The notes beneath the pieces are model-generated. The model did no database searches and had not been told where the DNA came from. It saw only the letters and a program-made list of their open reading frames with translations. A stretch of DNA of 64,000 nt from Lodderomyces elongisporus (lineage: Eukaryota; Ascomycota; Pichiomycetes; Serinales; Debaryomycetaceae): contig NC_083674.1 of assembly GCF_030384665.1 (NCBI RefSeq), forward strand, positions 1,302,001 to 1,366,000. Reading direction: 5' to 3'. The position numbers were made by a program, and so were the translations under genes. Of this stretch, positions 30,624-40,247 are shown one piece after another; position 1 is the stretch's first letter, and each line of letters begins with the position of its first letter.

Positions 30624-31167
30624 ACTGTGATGATGATCCTGCCATTTTTTTCTTTCCTTTTTTAATTCAAAAAGTGAATTCTTTGCAAATGTGGCAAGTT
30701 AGTGGTGATGACACTAGTAAGGTTTAAAAGACGAAGGTAAAGAAAAAAAATGAAAAGAAAATGAAGAAATTGATCTATAGCCTTATCGACACGTATATTC
30801 ACTAGCCTAAAGATTTTAGTACCAGAGTACTTTTTGTTGAATATTGGAAAAAAATATAAATCCACAAAAATCCTTATTTGACGAGTTTTGTGTAACGACT
30901 TTACCAGGGGGCTTACAATTTCAAAAGCATACTGGAAATGAAAAGAGAAAAAGAGAAACAGAAAAGGGAATTTATCAATAACCACCACCACCACCACCAC
31001 CACCACAACAACAACAACAACAACAAAGATTTGCAATTTATCAAGCTTATGAAAGGGTCAATCTCTATAATACACACAAAAGAAAGTGTGTTTGGCTGCA
31101 ATTGAATGGAAGTTTTATTAAGATGGGCTGCTCTATAAACCATATTATACTTTAAAAATATCTACTA
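30624..31167. other. Intergenic, no gene seen
   Basis: 544 bases between TRM44 and PHO85, both on the minus strand. It has a (CCA)n run followed by (CAA)n at about 30980-31026. It should hold the PHO85 promoter and the TRM44 3-prime region is excluded. Confidence 0.5.
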
Positions 31168-32859
31168 TTAATGATTTCTTGGTGCCTTTTTCATCAAGTT
31201 TAAGGAATTTTCCACCCATCCATCAGCACCCCCTTCGATGCTAACAATGTCAAAGACTCGTAACTGAGATATTTCCTCTGGTTCTCCCTTAAGCTCATCT
31301 ACTTTCTCGCAACTCATTATGGCTGCGTTTCTCGTGCTTGGTATACGCAACATTTCTTTCTCAACTTTCCAACCGTTCAAAATGGCAATATCCTCCACGT
31401 GGTCCATTAGCGAGCCATATGTTGAATTTTGCGGAATAGAACTTGTAGACTTTTCCATCTTTGGTTGTGGACCAATGAATTTTCTGGGTGGATACCTTAC
31501 ACGAGCTCCACTTAAGGCATGCGAGCAACAAGGTATCACAATGAACGGGAAACCAAGCAAAGGCATCCAACACGTCAATTCATCCGAGTGGTTTCCAATA
31601 AGAAACGTATTTTTAGGAAAGTCTTCAGTGGTGCAAACCATTGGTGATTTGAGCAAGCTACCAGCAGAATGATAGTTCACCTGATTATTGGTTGGCTCGG
31701 CGAATTGTTTCCCATTATCTTTGATTTCTGGTGATGTCCTAGCCATGGATGGGTGTGGTTTGAGCAAAACACTGGGTACGATGATCTTTTCGAAAAGATT
31801 ACTCCTCACTTCTTCGGGATATGTAGCCCAGGATTTGCGCGCCCTGGCATCAATTCCTTGACCTTTGTAACCTTCCTGGATCAATATATTGACCAATAAC
31901 CCATTACCGCACCCCAAGTCTCGGAATTCAAAATTGCCAGCGTCAAATTTTTTCGCTTTCCAGTACTCCATCAAAAATGCTGCAATTGCTAGATCCTCAA
32001 ATACATGTTTCTTTGGATCGGTGCTTTCGCACCAGTTTTTCACCAAGTTGGCAGAGTACTTGGTTTTGAGGTATATATATTTGTTTTGGAAATTTTCTTT
32101 CGATACTACTAAATCAAGTTTGACTCGTTTCTCATACCCTGCCTTCACTCCCGCTGAGTGTTTGCTTGAAGTTTGCAATAACCTTAACGCAGTCCGCATA
32201 GGTCTCTCCAGTAAATCCATTAACGTAATTTTCTGTTTTTCATCTCGCCAGCTTGAATCTTGAAACGTTAGATAATGCACTGAAACTTTATTGTTATGGT
32301 GGAGTATACCGACTCCGTAAACTGAAGGTAAATAATAAGGTATTTCTTCGCGAGTTTGTATATGTGGCACATAAACAACAAGCGTTGTATTTTTATCCTC
32401 TGAGCAGGCTACAAGACAAGTTTGATTGATAATGTGGTCTTTATATGGATTCCGAGGTATGATTCTGCGTACAATTTCGTACTTATTCCGTAGCTTTAAT
32501 TTATTTTCATCAAGTGGCACTTGTCGAATTGTCACATCCTTTATATCTCGATATAAGACCGAAGAAGCAGTTTCTGTCTTTGATGCTTGATCTGATTCAA
32601 AGTTGGGAACCTCACCTATCAATTTGCTAGTGAAGATGGTATCTCCTTTCTCCGGGTCATAGATGTTTTCCTTGAGCAAGTCCGCTCGGAGAATTACCGT
32701 GGAATTGATATTTGGCTGTTTGATGATATTGAGCATCGCTGCTTCGAAATGCTGTGGTTCAAAGTCAACATCCTTCTCGTAGATGGACACCCATCTCTCA
32801 CCAAGCACGGACTCCTCGGCGATTATAGAAGTTGGTTCATTGATTTTTTTACTGCACAT
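31168..32859 (-). CDS. TRM44: tRNA(Ser) Um44 2'-O-methyltransferase
   Basis: Predicted 563-residue SAM-dependent enzyme that methylates the ribose of U44 in tRNA(Ser); cytosolic. The start is the ATG at 32857-32859. The N-terminal half carries the family block around RIIPRNPYKDHIINQTC and YLPSVYGVGILHH. The SAM-binding motif is RDLGCGNGLLVNIL, followed by GQGIDARARKSW, and the C-terminal half has LIGNHSDELTCWMPL and the IPCCSHALSGARVRYP block, all characteristic of Trm44. Length is close to the S. cerevisiae protein. Its modest relevance here: tRNA(Ser) is the class that includes the CUG-decoding tRNA of this clade, but a link is only inference. Confidence 0.93.
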   Translation of the reverse strand: MCSKKINEPTSIIAEESVLGERWVSIYEKDVDFEPQHFEAAMLNIIKQPNINSTVILRADLLKENIYDPEKGDTIFTSKLIGEVPNFESDQASKTETASSVLYRDIKDVTIRQVPLDENKLKLRNKYEIVRRIIPRNPYKDHIINQTCLVACSEDKNTTLVVYVPHIQTREEIPYYLPSVYGVGILHHNNKVSVHYLTFQDSSWRDEKQKITLMDLLERPMRTALRLLQTSSKHSAGVKAGYEKRVKLDLVVSKENFQNKYIYLKTKYSANLVKNWCESTDPKKHVFEDLAIAAFLMEYWKAKKFDAGNFEFRDLGCGNGLLVNILIQEGYKGQGIDARARKSWATYPEEVRSNLFEKIIVPSVLLKPHPSMARTSPEIKDNGKQFAEPTNNQVNYHSAGSLLKSPMVCTTEDFPKNTFLIGNHSDELTCWMPLLGFPFIVIPCCSHALSGARVRYPPRKFIGPQPKMEKSTSSIPQNSTYGSLMDHVEDIAILNGWKVEKEMLRIPSTRNAAIMSCEKVDELKGEPEEISQLRVFDIVSIEGGADGWVENSLNLMKKAPRNH

Positions 32860-33309
32860 TAGAGGCAGAAAGTAGTTGATTCGCTAGACAAATTGAACAA
32901 CAACTAAAAATAAAAATAAAAAAAAAATTCAAAAATAAAAAAACAAAAAAGAAAGAAGGGCTAAGTAAACCAAATGGTGCAAACGATTATAATGATTGAA
33001 TGGCTATAATATATTTGCAATCGATGCAGGCATTACTCACTATATAATTTTTTTTTTCTCCCTCAATTTAGAAGCTTTTTTTTTTCTTTCTATATTTATT
33101 TCTTTCAGGCAGTAGCAGCACTACAACCGTTATTGCAACTGTTTTTCTCTGACGCGGAATGAATCCCAAAATAATTTTTGTTCCGCAACACAGTTTTGTT
33201 TCCATTTTCCTTTAGTCTTTATTCTATCTTTGTTTCAATGGTTCTTTTTCTTTTTCTTTCTTTGTCTTTTTTGTACCAATTTCCATTTCGGTACAATATG
33301 ATATATTAC
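32860..33309. other. Intergenic, no gene seen
   Basis: 450 bases between RMD5 and TRM44 (both minus), so it holds the TRM44 promoter and RMD5 3-prime end. Only A/T homopolymers and a (TTTC)n tract near 33250-33270 stand out. Confidence 0.55.
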
Positions 33310-35190
33310 TTATAAATCTATAAAGAAAGCATCACTCACATCAGTGTACTTGTGTTTCTTGGAGCAGTAAGGGCACTTAAAAATATCTATCCCCTTTTTC
33401 GAAAGCTGCCAGATACTCTCGCGTAGAGCGAGATGATTGCAAAAATTTAGAGCCACAACCTGTGTGGTAGAAGAGCAATCTCGAAAATGGTGCTCCTTAG
33501 TCACTGTTAATTGCAGTCCCGGTACTTTTTCAATTCTCGTTGATGTGACAAGTTCATATGTTACTGGAATAGCCTGTTCTCTAGAGACGGGGCAGACGAA
33601 AATCGGATGATTAATAAATAGAAACCGATTTCGATCCAGTAATTGAAAAGGTAATTCAAAATTATAGCCTGTACCATTGCTTGAACCTTTTAGTTTATTT
33701 TTGGACAAATCAGGTGCTGACCCAAAACCAGATGTAAAGCCAGATCCTAGAGCTGAACCCAGTTCAGTTTCAAGTGCACCCTCTTCGTCGTGAACTGTGA
33801 GTAGTTTTTGTCCTTTCAATCTGGAGTGGATTCTATTATATTTGTAAAAGCTTGGTAAGTACACATGGCCAGCAAGTATACTTTGAAATAAAGGAGAGTC
33901 GCTTGATAATTCCAAGGTCTTACAATAGACGGAAACAAAGTCATTTGCCAATTTCGTAAACAAACTCTGGTGCTCGTGGACATTTGTAAAACAATCAAGT
34001 AGAAGGGAAACAAATTCTAATTGCGATGTATTGGCGTTCCCACGGTGCGAATCTTTATCGATGAGAAACCCATTTCTCATCTTTTCGATAAAGTCGCGAG
34101 CTGCAAGCCCTTTATTCCGCAGTTTGGAAAAGTTTTCAATCCCGGAGTCATCATCTTCATTGAATAACATCAAAGTTAAAAGAGGTGCCATTTCATGTAG
34201 ATACTTCTTTAAGAACCTCTCAAAATGCTCTTTCGAATATATATATGCTTCGATTGCATCCTGGGACGAAAATTCCAGCTGCTTTCCATTCAATAGTAGA
34301 ATGAACTGAAGCATATGGAATTTAAATTCAGTACTGCTGAATGTTTCGGCATCCACAGAGTCTACAAATGATGGGTTTTTTTCCATGTTTTCATTGTATT
34401 TGGTGTAAAACCAGCCTAGTGCTTGCCGCAAATCGTGTCTTAAACATATATCATCCAAAATTTCATGAAGCAATGTGAATTGTTGAGAAAGCTCAAAGTC
34501 AATGCTATATGTCGTAGAAAGCAGAGGGGATACTTGATTCACGAGCAAAGGAACGACATTACTATAGCCCGATTTTAGTAAGTGTAAAATAATAGCTTTC
34601 ATTAACTCCTCCGTGCCCTCTTGTTTCTCAAAGTTGGCTTCAATATGGGCCGGTAATGGGGCAGACAACGGATACGTCGATGACGAAGATAAAGGAAAAG
34701 TAGACCTTGATGAAAATGATGACATCTCTTCATTTATCTCATTTTCAAGATCAAATGGACAAACTGGATGACTATCTATATTCAATGGATAGCTATATGC
34801 CTCATTGATATCAATGAAGAATTTGGAATTATTCAAGATATTTTTTTGAAACTTGTTGTTTGCAGAATTGTAAGACTTGAGTTTATCAATGGATGACTTG
34901 TACCACACTTCTTGTTGGCCCTGTAAAAGTTTCACATTGGATTTTCCCCTGTGTATTGAATTGATTTGTTGGAAATGAAATGTATCATCAGAGTCTTGCT
35001 CGTTCTGTAGATTCACAGCATTATGATTCTCTTTGGTTTCAATTTCAAGTTCGCATGCCAACTCCGCTTCCATATCTCGCAACTGATGAAGAAATGTGTC
35101 CGTGCTATCTATCAAACTGTTTAAGCTTTGCTGGCCAGCAGTAGTAAATTGATTTAGCTCCTGAGTGAGAGTATCAAGCAAATCAGTCAT
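33310..35190 (-). CDS. RMD5: GID/CTLH E3 ligase subunit Rmd5 (Gid2)
   Basis: Predicted 626 residues from the ATG at 35188-35190 (MTDLLDTLTQELNQF). Rmd5/Gid2 is the degenerate-RING subunit of the GID ubiquitin ligase, which destroys gluconeogenic enzymes when glucose returns. Features in order: an N-terminal helical part; a LisH-like segment at about 190-215 (ELMKAIILHLLKSGYSNVVPLLV); a CTLH region following (FTLLHEILDDICLRHDLRQALGWFYTKY); and the C-terminal RING-like domain, VCPVSREQ ... CNHLALRESIWQLSKKG ... FKCPYCSKKH. The C-terminal ALREs-x-x-x-L-S-K-x-G-x-x-x-FKCPYC pattern separates Rmd5 from its partner Fyv10. Poly-Ser in the middle (about 155-170) is low complexity. The protein is longer than S. 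cerevisiae Rmd5 (421 residues). Confidence 0.9.
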   Translation of the reverse strand: MTDLLDTLTQELNQFTTAGQQSLNSLIDSTDTFLHQLRDMEAELACELEIETKENHNAVNLQNEQDSDDTFHFQQINSIHRGKSNVKLLQGQQEVWYKSSIDKLKSYNSANNKFQKNILNNSKFFIDINEAYSYPLNIDSHPVCPFDLENEINEEMSSFSSRSTFPLSSSSTYPLSAPLPAHIEANFEKQEGTEELMKAIILHLLKSGYSNVVPLLVNQVSPLLSTTYSIDFELSQQFTLLHEILDDICLRHDLRQALGWFYTKYNENMEKNPSFVDSVDAETFSSTEFKFHMLQFILLLNGKQLEFSSQDAIEAYIYSKEHFERFLKKYLHEMAPLLTLMLFNEDDDSGIENFSKLRNKGLAARDFIEKMRNGFLIDKDSHRGNANTSQLEFVSLLLDCFTNVHEHQSLFTKLANDFVSVYCKTLELSSDSPLFQSILAGHVYLPSFYKYNRIHSRLKGQKLLTVHDEEGALETELGSALGSGFTSGFGSAPDLSKNKLKGSSNGTGYNFELPFQLLDRNRFLFINHPIFVCPVSREQAIPVTYELVTSTRIEKVPGLQLTVTKEHHFRDCSSTTQVVALNFCNHLALRESIWQLSKKGIDIFKCPYCSKKHKYTDVSDAFFIDL

Positions 35191-36052
35191 TTTTTTAGAA
35201 TTCTAGCACAAATATGAATATACCGTACTAGTATGTATGATCCAATGGTGATAGTAATGGGTGAAGGAAGAAGAAGAAGAAGATGAAGAAGATGAAGAAG
35301 AAGAAGAAGAAGAAGAAGAAGAAGAAGAAGAAGAAGGGGATGAAGAAGAAGTGAAAATGAAGCGGAGTTTGAAAGGGTAGATTTGATGTAATGATAGGTC
35401 AAAGTGAAAGTTGGAGTGGGGGTGGGGGGTGTTTGTGGTAGTGATTGTGCTAACAGTAGGGGCGGCGGGAATGAATTTAACTTTTAGTAAAGATAAATTA
35501 ATTCCAATCAAGCAGTGATTCAATTACAAGTTATGAAGTTGATATTATGTAAAGTCTCCACTGGCGCAAGACAAGCTCAAACTGTGTGATATGTATAAGA
35601 TTGCTATTGCGGTGGCAATGATAGACGTAAGAGCAGTCCCGTAATTTGATAAGCTTTGATGATGAAAGATGTAAAGTTTGTGTGTCTAGGAATGTAGAAG
35701 GAGGGGAGAGAGAGAAAGATCGGGGGTAACAAAGTCGAAAGGTTAAAAGTTGGAGTGAGAAAGTGTGGAAAGTATTGTGGCTGTTTTCAGAATTAATTTT
35801 TTTTGCTTAATAATAATAATAATAATAATAATATAACTATTAGTGACTATTTGCGTGTTATTCAGTACCTGTAGTTACTACTGACTATTTGCGTAATATT
35901 TACTATCAACTGTTCTAAAGAGTAAATATCTATTTTTACTTCTCATTAATTGATGACCAAGATTACCGTACTCCAGGAATCATTTCGGCTAACACATATT
36001 TATAAACATTGTTTTAACCTTTCCAAGAACCTTATATACATAAAATGATACC
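35191..36052. other. Intergenic with GAA microsatellite
   Basis: 862 bases between ELC1 and RMD5 (both minus). It contains a (GAA)n/(GAT) microsatellite at about 35264-35350 just upstream of RMD5, a G-rich block near 35415-35430 and an (ATA)n run near 35810-35833. Antisense serine- and leucine-rich frames over the GAA tract are artefacts. Confidence 0.65.
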
Positions 36053-36352
36053 TCATATATCCAAATAATCTGCCTTTACGAGCAATTCCAATGCAAGATG
36101 TGTTGGAATATGGAACTCGGGCACATCGCCTGATTCTACTTGGTCTTTGTATTTGAAATGATAATATAAATATTCCACTACACATTCCAATATGTCTCCA
36201 TCCATATCTAGCTCTATCTTGCCTGTCTTTCCTTCTTCGAAGCCTTGAGAATTTCTTAAAACTGAGGATATTGCAGCCACGTCCTTTTGTATAACAAACT
36301 TGAACTTGTCAGAAGACACCAACGTAACAAATTCTGTATTTGATGAAGCCAT
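36053..36352 (-). CDS. ELC1: Elongin C
   Basis: Predicted 99-residue Skp1/BTB-fold protein, exactly the length of S. cerevisiae Elc1. It starts at the ATG at 36350-36352. Elongin C joins Ela1 and Cul3 in a ubiquitin ligase that removes stalled RNA polymerase II. Diagnostic stretches are FVTLVSSDKFKFVIQKDVAAISSVLRN at the N-terminus, the ECVVEYLYYHFKYKD helix region, and the C-terminal LALELLVKADYLDI, which forms the SOCS/elongin-A-binding surface. There is no sign of an intron. Identification is firm. Confidence 0.95.
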   Translation of the reverse strand: MASSNTEFVTLVSSDKFKFVIQKDVAAISSVLRNSQGFEEGKTGKIELDMDGDILECVVEYLYYHFKYKDQVESGDVPEFHIPTHLALELLVKADYLDI

Positions 36353-36997
36353 TTTGCTTTATATTGTGAATGTAGTGTAGTGAACGTCAATAAGTGGAAG
36401 TGTTTAGCTATAGGTAAAGTAATGATAGTAGCAGCAGAAGTAGTATGTGGTATGTGGTATTAGTATAGTAAAGTATAGTGGAGTATAGTAGAGTATACTA
36501 GAGTATACTAGAGTGGAATATGATATGATCTTAACTAATACGATGCGGTTTGAAGCGGTGCGACGTGAAGTAAACTGTAATTCTTGACGGATTTTAGATC
36601 AAATGGAGTAAAGTGGAGTAGAATAAAGTAAAATGTACTGAGGTGGAAACTGACTTGCACTTGCTAACTCTTGCCGATGCCGTTCTTCAAGCATCTCCAC
36701 TTGGTTTTGCCCTTATCCTTGCTTTTTCTCAAGCTTTATACTTTCGCATGTTCCGATCACGCGTAGAAGTGCGCGTTTCGAAATATGATTACGGGAGTAG
36801 AGTTTTAAATGTCTTTCGGCGCTAGTTTTCTATTCCCACCACCTTTTATCTTTAATCCAATCCCCTACCGACCAGAGTACATAATTATATATTCACAAGT
36901 TTGTTGTCTATCATTCATTTTTTTTTTCTCTTCCTTCTCAATCTCATACACGCACATAAAACGTGAATCACAAAATATTGTTACTGATAAAAAGCAA
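36353..36997. other. Divergent promoter with GTATAGTA-like repeats
   Basis: 645 bases between divergent ELC1 and VPS16. It carries degenerate AGTATAGTAGAGTATACT-like repeats at about 36436-36515 and related GGAGTAAAGT units near 36603-36635. The VPS16 frame is open back to an ATG at 36809, but that extension is rejected as coding (see the rejected list). Confidence 0.6.
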
Positions 36998-39853
36998 ATG
37001 ATCACCAATCCGAGTTTCAATTGGCTGCGATTGCAAAATGTATTCTATGACTTGAAAACTTGCTACAATACATTGCCATGGTCAATCAACAGCTTGTATA
37101 CAAACTACCGACTATCAATATCAGAGAATGCCACATTAATCGCAGTAGCAACAAAGTCTACTAAATTTATCAATCTTATCGAAGTTTACAGTGGAAGTGG
37201 CAACAAGCTTTGGTCTATAGTGTATAACAGCAATGCTAATGACTATATCCATGGCTTTTATTTCAAGGAAGAGGATTTGATTGTTGTATTTAGCAATGGC
37301 ATATACAGACATTATCAAGATTTTGCTGGTAATTTTAATGAGTTTCTGCTCAACGAGTCTCTGGTGGTGTTTGACAATCTATCTCAAAATCGAGCTTCTA
37401 ATGGAGATTTGAACTTGGAAACAACAACTGACTCTGTGCGAAGAATTACAGATTTACAAAATGGACAATCTGAAGAAATTAACAATATTGTAGATGCCGA
37501 GATCTATGGCTCCTTCTTGGTGACAAGATATGAAAGTAAGTTTGTTATTACTGATCTTGAACTGCACAAAAATTATCGTTTAGATTTCGCCAAATATAAC
37601 GTGGGAGATATATACGGAATGGCATTGCACGGTTCGAATCAAGATCCCAAAACTTTAAATATCTACATTTCCTACATGTCAACTATAATTGTATGCAATG
37701 TTGATTTTGGACTATCTAAATTTGAAATGGAAAATCAGGAACTTACTGATGGGCCCTTCAACGAGATTTCGGTTTCCTCAAATGGCAAATTGATTGCATT
37801 GTTAAACAGAGCACAAAGCAAAGTATTTGTTGTCAATTACATGTTCGATAACATGCTTTTGGAGTACGATACATCAAAGGAGTTGAGCAAACCGTTCCAA
37901 GTGGAATGGTGTGGCAACGACGCTATTGTACTATCGTTAAGGGACGAAATCAAGGTGTTGGGGCCAGGACAACAATTAGTTTCCTTCTACTACGATATTG
38001 AGGAAGAAACGGGCTTGGACTTCAATAACTACTTGTCTCGCGACACAAACAGAGAAGGTTATTCATACGTCGTTCCTATACTTCAATCGGCTGCTGATGG
38101 TCTTCGTGTTCTCACTGGTGATAAAATACAATTTTTGACTAGAGTTCCTAACAAAACAATAAATATGTACCAGATAGGCTCTACAAGTCCCAGTGCCACA
38201 TTGGCGGACTGTGTTGATAAGTTCAATCGAGACGCATCTAAAGCTAATGCCAACATTACATTACTCAAATCCGAAGGTTTATTGACAACTGCTTTATCTG
38301 ATTGCTTATATGTTGCTTTAGATGAATTTGACATTGAGTTACAAAAACGAGCATTGCGTGCGGTCTCGTTTGGCAAAATTTATGATGAAGAGAATTACGA
38401 TGCAGACGAATATTTAACAACAATCAATATTATTAAAGTTTTAAATCAATTGCGAAGTCCCGAAATTGGACTTTGTTTGTCATTTGCGGAGGTCCAAATT
38501 GTTGGATGGAAAAATATTATTAAAATGCTACTTCGAAGAAACCAACACTATTTGGCAGTAAAGGTAATTGAATCACTTCAGCTTGATAATTTGAGATCTT
38601 TGGTTTATATACATTGGTGTTGCTACAAAATTCGAAAAGAGCTTGACATGTCCGATGTTAAGCTATACCAAACAATTGTTGATAAATTGATTTCAGCTCC
38701 CACTCCATTTTTGGCCTCAGTTCCAAGTTTGGCGACGAAAAACACGACGAACCATTTACCCGTAGGTGACATTTGTGATGTTGCTCATGAGGAAGGTCGG
38801 ATTATATTGTGCAAATTGATAAATAATTTAGAGCCTTCCATTAGTAAAAAAATAAAAAAATTAATTGACATCAACGAGGTAGAGTTGGCTTTGATTAAGG
38901 CTTTTCAATCTGGAAGCTATGATTTATCAAGGTTGGTGCTTGCACGATTGCAAACCACGTTGACTATTTCGGACTTTTTCAAAGTATTGAACCAGAACGA
39001 GTCAAAGCTTGATGAAGGCATTTCAAATGAATTGAGAGAAGCTAATGTGAAGATAAGTAATGAGCCATTTCATGTACGTGGAGAGGTGGTTGGCCACACG
39101 TGGCTTGATTCATTGGCAACATTGGATACTGCTATGAAAGAAAGGTTTATGGAACACCAAGACAAGTACTACTCTTTATACTTGTCAAAGTTGAAACTAT
39201 TTAAAGAAGCTCACCCAGATCCAGAAGGCGAAGAATATTATACTCAATACAAGTCTCTTTTGAAATCTTTTTTGCAAGGGACAAGTCACGGCTTTACACA
39301 AAAGGCCATACAGAAAGAACTAAACATATTGGAGCTTCAAAAAAGGTTGGAGACAACATATCTCTCTAATTTTTATCAGGAAACATCAGTTATAAATATT
39401 CTTGGAAGAATGGTAAAGATGCATCAAGTGAAACCTGCTCAAAAAATAGCCAAAGAATTCTCTGTTTCGCAGGAAAAATTTTGGTACCTAGTACTTCGAA
39501 TATACTCAGAGTCGCGCCAATTCGATAGGCTCTACGAGTTTGCGTTGGGATCACTCGATTCTGTTAACGGAAAGTCGCCGATTGGGTTTGAACCTTTTGT
39601 TGACGCAGGCTTCAGTAAACACGCTCCAAAGGAGCATATTTCAGTTTACATCAAAAATTCGCTTAAATATAACTATAATGAGAAGATTAATTTGTTCATA
39701 AAGAATGAGGATTTTGCATCAGCTGCTCAGGAAGCATTGAAAAATAAGGATATAGATTTGTTAAGAAATCTACAGAAGAGTGCACCGTCATCGAACTCAA
39801 CTGCTATTAGAGTCATTAACAACTCGATTCAAAAGCTTGGGTATCAAGTGTAA
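36998..39853 (+). CDS. VPS16: HOPS/CORVET core subunit Vps16
   Basis: Predicted 951-residue core subunit of the HOPS and CORVET tethering complexes, acting at endosome and vacuole membranes with Vps33. The ATG at 36998 gives MITNPSFNWLRLQNVFYDLKTCY, matching the conserved Vps16 start (NPSF-W--L--VFY). The N-terminal beta-propeller (about 1-420) includes VEWCGNDAIVLSLRDEIKVLGPG and DGLRVLTGDKIQFLTRVP. The C-terminal alpha-solenoid (about 430-951) includes DCVDKFNRDASKA, PAQKIAKEFSVSQEKFWYL and GKSPIGFEPFVDAGFSK; in homologues this half binds Vps33. Longer than the 798-residue S. cerevisiae protein, mainly through loops in the propeller. Identification is firm. Confidence 0.95.
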   Translation: MITNPSFNWLRLQNVFYDLKTCYNTLPWSINSLYTNYRLSISENATLIAVATKSTKFINLIEVYSGSGNKLWSIVYNSNANDYIHGFYFKEEDLIVVFSNGIYRHYQDFAGNFNEFLLNESLVVFDNLSQNRASNGDLNLETTTDSVRRITDLQNGQSEEINNIVDAEIYGSFLVTRYESKFVITDLELHKNYRLDFAKYNVGDIYGMALHGSNQDPKTLNIYISYMSTIIVCNVDFGLSKFEMENQELTDGPFNEISVSSNGKLIALLNRAQSKVFVVNYMFDNMLLEYDTSKELSKPFQVEWCGNDAIVLSLRDEIKVLGPGQQLVSFYYDIEEETGLDFNNYLSRDTNREGYSYVVPILQSAADGLRVLTGDKIQFLTRVPNKTINMYQIGSTSPSATLADCVDKFNRDASKANANITLLKSEGLLTTALSDCLYVALDEFDIELQKRALRAVSFGKIYDEENYDADEYLTTINIIKVLNQLRSPEIGLCLSFAEVQIVGWKNIIKMLLRRNQHYLAVKVIESLQLDNLRSLVYIHWCCYKIRKELDMSDVKLYQTIVDKLISAPTPFLASVPSLATKNTTNHLPVGDICDVAHEEGRIILCKLINNLEPSISKKIKKLIDINEVELALIKAFQSGSYDLSRLVLARLQTTLTISDFFKVLNQNESKLDEGISNELREANVKISNEPFHVRGEVVGHTWLDSLATLDTAMKERFMEHQDKYYSLYLSKLKLFKEAHPDPEGEEYYTQYKSLLKSFLQGTSHGFTQKAIQKELNILELQKRLETTYLSNFYQETSVINILGRMVKMHQVKPAQKIAKEFSVSQEKFWYLVLRIYSESRQFDRLYEFALGSLDSVNGKSPIGFEPFVDAGFSKHAPKEHISVYIKNSLKYNYNEKINLFIKNEDFASAAQEALKNKDIDLLRNLQKSAPSSNSTAIRVINNSIQKLGYQV

Positions 39854-40247
39854 GTTGGATCAGAGAGTGCATTTGACGATTGTTTATAAATTTTGTATGT
39901 TGTTTAATTGTTTTGCAACTCCAAAACTGCAATAGAAATAGTGATTGCTACCATGTGTTTTGTCAAAAAGGAAGAAGTAACAAAAAAAAAAAAATTTTAA
40001 GAAAAAAGAGAGAGAGAAAGAAAGAAAGAGAGAATAAAAAAAAAAAAAATATGCGTAGGAAATAAACTAGGAAGCATTTGCTGTTATGGGGAAATATTCG
40101 CGATGATCTTCTCCAATCTCTTCTCCTTAGAAATTCAAGCCTGTTCTTTTTTTTTTTTTTTTGCTTTTTCACTCTCTTTTATGTGTTTTTGGGTAATCAC
40201 CATTATTCGAATAACTCCAACCCTATCAACACAATTAGCATTAACTT
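39854..40247. other. Intergenic, no gene seen
   Basis: 394 bases between VPS16 and NOP4. Two A-rich blocks and a T18 run near 40148-40165 are the only landmarks. Confidence 0.55.

Noticed and set aside
35264..35350. Poly-Ser and poly-Leu frames over the GAA tract upstream of RMD5
   Set aside because: They are microsatellite artefacts without further coding sequence.
36809..36997. N-terminal extension of VPS16 from an ATG at 36809
   Set aside because: The 63 extra residues are hydrophobic and T-tract-derived, while the conserved Vps16 N-terminus (NPSFNW) starts right after the ATG at 36998.
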